A stretch of DNA of 64,000 bases from Billgrantia gudaonensis. GTDB lineage: Bacteria > Pseudomonadota > Gammaproteobacteria > Pseudomonadales > Halomonadaceae. The translations under genes were made by a program, and so were the position numbers. The stretch spans positions 1 to 64,000 of the forward strand of contig NZ_FNES01000001.1 of assembly GCF_900100195.1 (NCBI RefSeq). The letters run 5' to 3'. The notes under the pieces are model-generated. The model saw nothing but the letters and a program-made list of their open reading frames with translations, searched no databases and was not told the origin of the DNA. Positions 63,049 through 64,000 of this stretch are shown piece by piece (the stretch's first letter is position 1; the number at the start of each line of letters is the position of its first letter).

Positions 63049-64000
63049 TCAGGCGGGCTCTGCCGCTCGCTCGGCGACCAGGCCCAGGGCGTCGTCGAAG
63101 ACGGCCAGCCCCGCGCCATCGCGGTGGGCGTGCTCGGAGAGGTGGCGGCGGAAGCGCCGTCCGCCGGGCTGGCCCTGGAAGAGCCCCAGCAGGTGGCGGG
63201 TGAGGTGGTTGAGCTTCGCGCCTTCGTCGAGGCGCTGGGCGATATAGGGGCGCAGTGCCCGGGCGGCGGCGTGGCGACTCTCGGCCGGGCCCGGTTCGTC
63301 GTAGAAGGCGCTGTCGACGCTCGCCAGTAGCCAGGGGTTCTGGTACGCCTCGCGCCCCACCATCACGCTGTCGACCTGGGCGAGCTGCTCGCGGCAGGCG
63401 TCGAGGGTCTTGAGACCGCCGTTGATGCCGATATGCAGCTCCGGCCGGCTGGCCTTGAGACGATGGACCCGCGGATAGTTGAGCGGCGGGATGTCACGGT
63501 TCTCCTTGGGCGAGAGCCCCTGCAGCCACGCCTTGCGCGCATGCACGATGAACGTCTCGCAGCCGGCATCCGCCACCAGGCCAATGAAGCGTTCCAGGTC
63601 GGCGTCCTCGTCCTGATCGTCGATCCCGATGCGGCATTTCACCGTCACCGGAATGCTCACCACCTCGCGCATGGCGTGCACTGCCGCGGCAACCTTCTCG
63701 GGGTGGCCCATCAGACAGGCGCCGATCAGGTTGTTCTGCACCCGGTCGCTGGGGCAGCCAACGTTGAGGTTCACCTCATCGTATCCCCATGCTTCGGCAA
63801 TCGCGGCGCATTCGGCCAACTCGCCCGGGTCGCTGCCACCCAACTGCAGTGCCAGCGGATGCTCGACCTCGTCATAGCCGAGGAAGCGCTCGCGCGGGCT
63901 GCCGTGCAGGATGGCTCCGGTCGTCACCATCTCGGTGTAGAGCAGCGCGCGCCGCGTCAGGGTCCGGGCGAAGGCGCGGTAATCGCGGGTCGTCCAATCC
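63049..64000 (-). CDS. dusA: tRNA-dihydrouridine synthase A (5' end beyond the window)
   Basis: The frame is open from the window end (64000) to a TGA at 63049, giving 316 residues. Visible motifs are TEMVTTGAILHG, LALQLGG, NVGCPSDRVQ with the active-site Cys, TVKCRIGID, FIVHARKAWLQGLSPKENR and INGGLKTLD. This order is typical of the DusA branch, which reduces U20/U20a of tRNA using FMN. It is convergent with the aminotransferase gene. The N-terminal residues and start lie outside the window. Confidence 0.95.
   Translation of the reverse strand, partial: DWTTRDYRAFARTLTRRALLYTEMVTTGAILHGSPRERFLGYDEVEHPLALQLGGSDPGELAECAAIAEAWGYDEVNLNVGCPSDRVQNNLIGACLMGHPEKVAAAVHAMREVVSIPVTVKCRIGIDDQDEDADLERFIGLVADAGCETFIVHARKAWLQGLSPKENRDIPPLNYPRVHRLKASRPELHIGINGGLKTLDACREQLAQVDSVMVGREAYQNPWLLASVDSAFYDEPGPAESRHAAARALRPYIAQRLDEGAKLNHLTRHLLGLFQGQPGGRRFRRHLSEHAHRDGAGLAVFDDALGLVAERAAEPA

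Noticed and set aside
60735..63119. 794-codon minus-strand frame opposite the AstE-like and aminotransferase genes
   Set aside because: Both plus-strand products have complete family motifs; the antisense frame has low-complexity composition without motifs.

Overview
This is a GC-rich, densely coding stretch of bacterial chromosome. I infer a halophilic gammaproteobacterium close to Halomonas. The reasons are a complete smrB/prmB-aroC neighbourhood of gammaproteobacterial type, a polyhydroxyalkanoate (PHA) block of DUF6489-type protein, phasin and class I PhaC, a TrkH-type potassium channel subunit, and RbbA and AcrAB-type modules. No lineage-defining RNA gene is present, so this rests on gene content alone. 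I see no rRNA, tRNA, insertion sequence, prophage or CRISPR array.

Layout. 1-4.1 kb: tail of an unidentified gene, an AEC-family exporter coupled to a tiny membrane protein, two overlapping alpha/beta hydrolases and a patatin-like protein. 4.1-6.9 kb: smrB divergent from prmB-aroC. 7-10.9 kb: PHA granule genes and an enoyl-CoA hydratase. 11-16 kb: rbsDACB-rbsR for ribose uptake, without a ribokinase gene. 16-20 kb: an EamA exporter, a zinc alcohol dehydrogenase behind a perfect FNR/ANR-type box, a SCO protein and a CtaG-like oxidase assembly factor. 20-24 kb: two Asp/Glu-racemase superfamily genes, an MOSC protein and an ACR3-like transporter. 24-31.4 kb: a second PHA synthase, a Ca/Na antiporter, TrkH and a KdpDE-like two-component pair. 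31.5-43 kb: esterase, a metal-associated periplasmic cluster (DUF411, a 45-aa membrane protein, a DUF2946-like protein, a Spy-like repeat protein), L,D-transpeptidase, a FixL/FixJ-type pair with a NUDIX gene, further NUDIX, NIF3-like, fasciclin and fructosamine-kinase genes, and an LpxR-like lipid A deacylase. 43-48 kb: yhiI-rbbA-yhhJ efflux operon. 48-52.9 kb: an MCE/Mla-type lipid ABC transporter and a hydrolase. 53-60.5 kb: TolC-AcrA-AcrB-type efflux system, a YqiJ-like membrane protein and a TetR/AcrR repressor. 60.7-64 kb: an AstE-like deacylase, a PLP aminotransferase and the start of dusA.

The most interesting feature is a set of related near-palindromes (core TACATTCAT-N2-WTGTWTS) in front of the RND efflux operon, the MCE operon, the tetR gene and the LpxR-like gene, with a weaker relative before the tolC-like gene. 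They resemble AcrR-type operators. They suggest that one TetR repressor coordinates drug efflux, phospholipid transport and possibly lipid A editing as one envelope response. Other points are two neighbouring racemase-fold proteins that each lack a different catalytic cysteine, a KdpDE-like pair beside TrkH instead of KdpFABC, and two very small translationally coupled membrane proteins.
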